Assembly: GCA_945881965.1 (NCBI GenBank)
Contig: CAMCVS010000006.1
Span: forward strand, 1-64,000
Length of the DNA stretch: 64,000 nucleotides
Direction: 5' to 3'
From: Paracoccus haematequi
GTDB lineage: Bacteria > Pseudomonadota > Alphaproteobacteria > Rhodobacterales > Rhodobacteraceae
Every line of letters starts with the position of its first letter. Position 1 is the first letter of the stretch. Of this stretch, positions 63,002-64,000 are shown in pieces. The translations under genes were made by a program, and so were the position numbers. The notes beneath the pieces are model-generated. The model did not search any database, had not been told where the DNA came from, and was given only the letters and a program-made list of their open reading frames with translations.

Positions 63002-63766
63002 ATGTTCGATCTGACCGGACAGAAGATCCTGGTTGTGGGCATCGCCAACGCACACTCCATTGCCTGGGGCTGTGCGCAGGCGTTTCGCGCGCAGGGGGCC
63101 GATCTGGCGATCACATGGCTGAACGACCGGGCGGAACCGCATGTGCGCCCTTTGGCCGAACAACTGGGGGCCACGATCATGGGGCCGCTGGATGTGGCCG
63201 AACCCGGCCAGATGGAAGCGCTGTTTGACCGCATTGGCGCTGAATGGGGGCGGCTGGACACGCTGCTGCATTCCATCGCGTTTGCGCCCAAGGATGACCT
63301 GCATGGCCGGGTGGTGGATTGTTCCGCGGCGGGGTTTGCGCAGGCGATGGATATCTCGGTCCATTCGTTTCTGCGGATGATCCGGGCCGCCGAACCCCTG
63401 ATGCCGCAAGGGGGCACCTGCCTGTCGGTGTCATTCTTTGGCGCGTCGCGCGTGGTGCGGCATTACAACATGATGGGCCCCGTCAAGGCCGCGCTGGAAA
63501 GCACCGTGCGCTATGCCGCCGCCGAACTGGGCGAAAAGGGCATCCGGGTGCATGCGCTGTCGCCCGGCCCGATGGCGACGCGGGCGGCCAGCGGCATCGA
63601 CCATTTTGACGACATGCTGGCCGCCGCCACCGCGCGCGCGCCGACGCACAGCCTTGCCACGATTGCCGATGTCGGCGCGATGGCGGCGTTTCTGGCCTCT
63701 GCCGAGGCGCGCAACCTGACCGGCGGCGTGCATGACATCGACGGCGGCTATTCGATCACGGCCTGA
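63002..63766 (+). CDS. fabI: Enoyl-ACP reductase FabI-like SDR
   Basis: A 254-residue SDR of the FabI group, reducing enoyl-ACP with NADH in fatty-acid synthesis. The nucleotide loop is VVGIANAHSIAWGCAQAF. The active Tyr-x6-Lys is in HYNMMGPVKAALE, and GPMATRAASGIDHFDDML followed by NLTGGVHDIDGGYSI matches FabI. The residue aligned with E. coli Tyr146 (SYLGAE) is Phe here (SFFGAS), so this may be a second, divergent FabI rather than the housekeeping one. The start is ATG 63002 with GGGGA upstream. Confidence 0.85.
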   Translation: MFDLTGQKILVVGIANAHSIAWGCAQAFRAQGADLAITWLNDRAEPHVRPLAEQLGATIMGPLDVAEPGQMEALFDRIGAEWGRLDTLLHSIAFAPKDDLHGRVVDCSAAGFAQAMDISVHSFLRMIRAAEPLMPQGGTCLSVSFFGASRVVRHYNMMGPVKAALESTVRYAAAELGEKGIRVHALSPGPMATRAASGIDHFDDMLAAATARAPTHSLATIADVGAMAAFLASAEARNLTGGVHDIDGGYSITA

Positions 63767-63767
63767 T

Positions 63768-63794
63768 GTTCAGGCGACAGATTACGGCCTGAAC
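63768..63794 (+). terminator. Stem-loop after the fabI-like gene
   Basis: GTTCAGGC (63768-63775) pairs perfectly with GCCTGAAC (63787-63794) around an 11-nt loop, beginning 1 nt after the stop codon. No T-run follows, and the next gene starts 32 nt later with a good ribosome binding site, so it is probably a processing or attenuating structure. Confidence 0.45.
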
Positions 63795-63826
63795 CTCAGG
63801 TGACATTGCTGGAAAGGACGACCACC

Positions 63827-64000
63827 ATGGCTTCGCTTTTCGAATTTCTGAACCCCGCGCAACAGCCGGGCATCCCGCGCCCCGAAACCGACGTGCTGGA
63901 CGCGATCGGTCGCGCGCTTGCGACTGCGCAATCCGAAATCGGCGCCAGCGCGGCCAATATGGACACCATCACCACGGGGATGTCGCGCCACAGCCACCGC
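63827..64000 (+). CDS. Unrecognised protein, 5' part only (cut by window)
   Basis: Fifty-eight codons are visible, beginning MASLFEFLNPAQQPGI at ATG 63827 with GGAAAGGA upstream. The visible part has a hydrophobic opening, a proline-rich turn and then an Ala-rich helix (VLDAIGRALATAQSEIGASAANM). There is no signal peptide or catalytic motif, and I do not recognise the family. It probably shares a transcript with the fabI-like gene 60 nt upstream. Confidence 0.6.
   Translation, partial: MASLFEFLNPAQQPGIPRPETDVLDAIGRALATAQSEIGASAANMDTITTGMSRHSHR

Overview
The window is high-GC, densely packed chromosomal DNA from an alphaproteobacterium, most probably a Rhodobacterales (Rhodobacter/Roseobacter-type) organism. 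This is inferred from gene content and gene neighbours: an adjacent lysC-ptsP pair, DUF2125 and DUF1178 proteins, an Anbu/transglutaminase/alpha-E/ATP-grasp operon, a MotB-like OmpA pair and an urtABCDE operon. I see no rRNA, tRNA, insertion sequence, prophage or CRISPR array. Most genes are core or near-core functions.

Layout. 1-9.1 kb: partial rimO, a TetR regulator with a divergent two-gene membrane operon and a paired operator, a membrane-tethered glutamate-synthase-like oxidoreductase, a flavin reductase, a GNAT acetyltransferase, an EcsC protein and ptsP. 9.3-13.9 kb: lysC, an unrecognised overlapping two-gene operon, an SDR, DUF1178 and a NUDIX hydrolase. 14-18 kb: a four-gene minus-strand operon (ATP-grasp, alpha-E, transglutaminase, Anbu protease), a predicted peptide-ligation/peptide-processing system. 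18.3-28.5 kb, divergent from it: a type I secretion locus with a 1762-residue Ig-repeat adhesin, a TolC-type outer-membrane factor broken by an in-frame TGA, the ABC exporter and the HlyD adaptor. 28.5-48 kb: mixed housekeeping genes (yciB, yjdM, HAD phosphatase, ChaC-like, a MotA/MotB-type pair, M23 peptidase, clpA, gloB-like, ybjN-like, proC, csaA-like, a 2-hydroxyacid dehydrogenase, a FabH-like ketosynthase, a lytic transglycosylase, tdk). 48.1-54.1 kb: urtABCDE, a urea ABC importer; no urease genes lie in the window. 54.4-55.8 kb: a WecA/MraY-type sugar-phosphate transferase behind an AT-rich, palindrome-rich upstream region. 55.8-62.8 kb: a minus-strand catabolic operon (LysR, TctC, TctB, TctA, NAD-type shikimate dehydrogenase, 3-dehydroshikimate dehydratase). 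63-64 kb: a FabI-like reductase and the start of an unrecognised gene.

How the parts fit. The tct/shikimate module reads as import of shikimate or a related hydroaromatic acid, oxidation to 3-dehydroshikimate, then dehydration to protocatechuate. The type I locus is a complete substrate-plus-exporter set apart from the stop codon in its outer-membrane component. In three operons a strong stem-loop follows the first, presumably abundant product (adhesin, UrtA, TctC), which suggests lowered expression of the downstream transport genes. The best leads for something undescribed are the two-gene unknown operon at 10.65-12.06 kb, the UGA-interrupted secretion factor with the duplicated four-Ig supermodule beside it, and the long-coiled-coil MotA/MotB-type pair.
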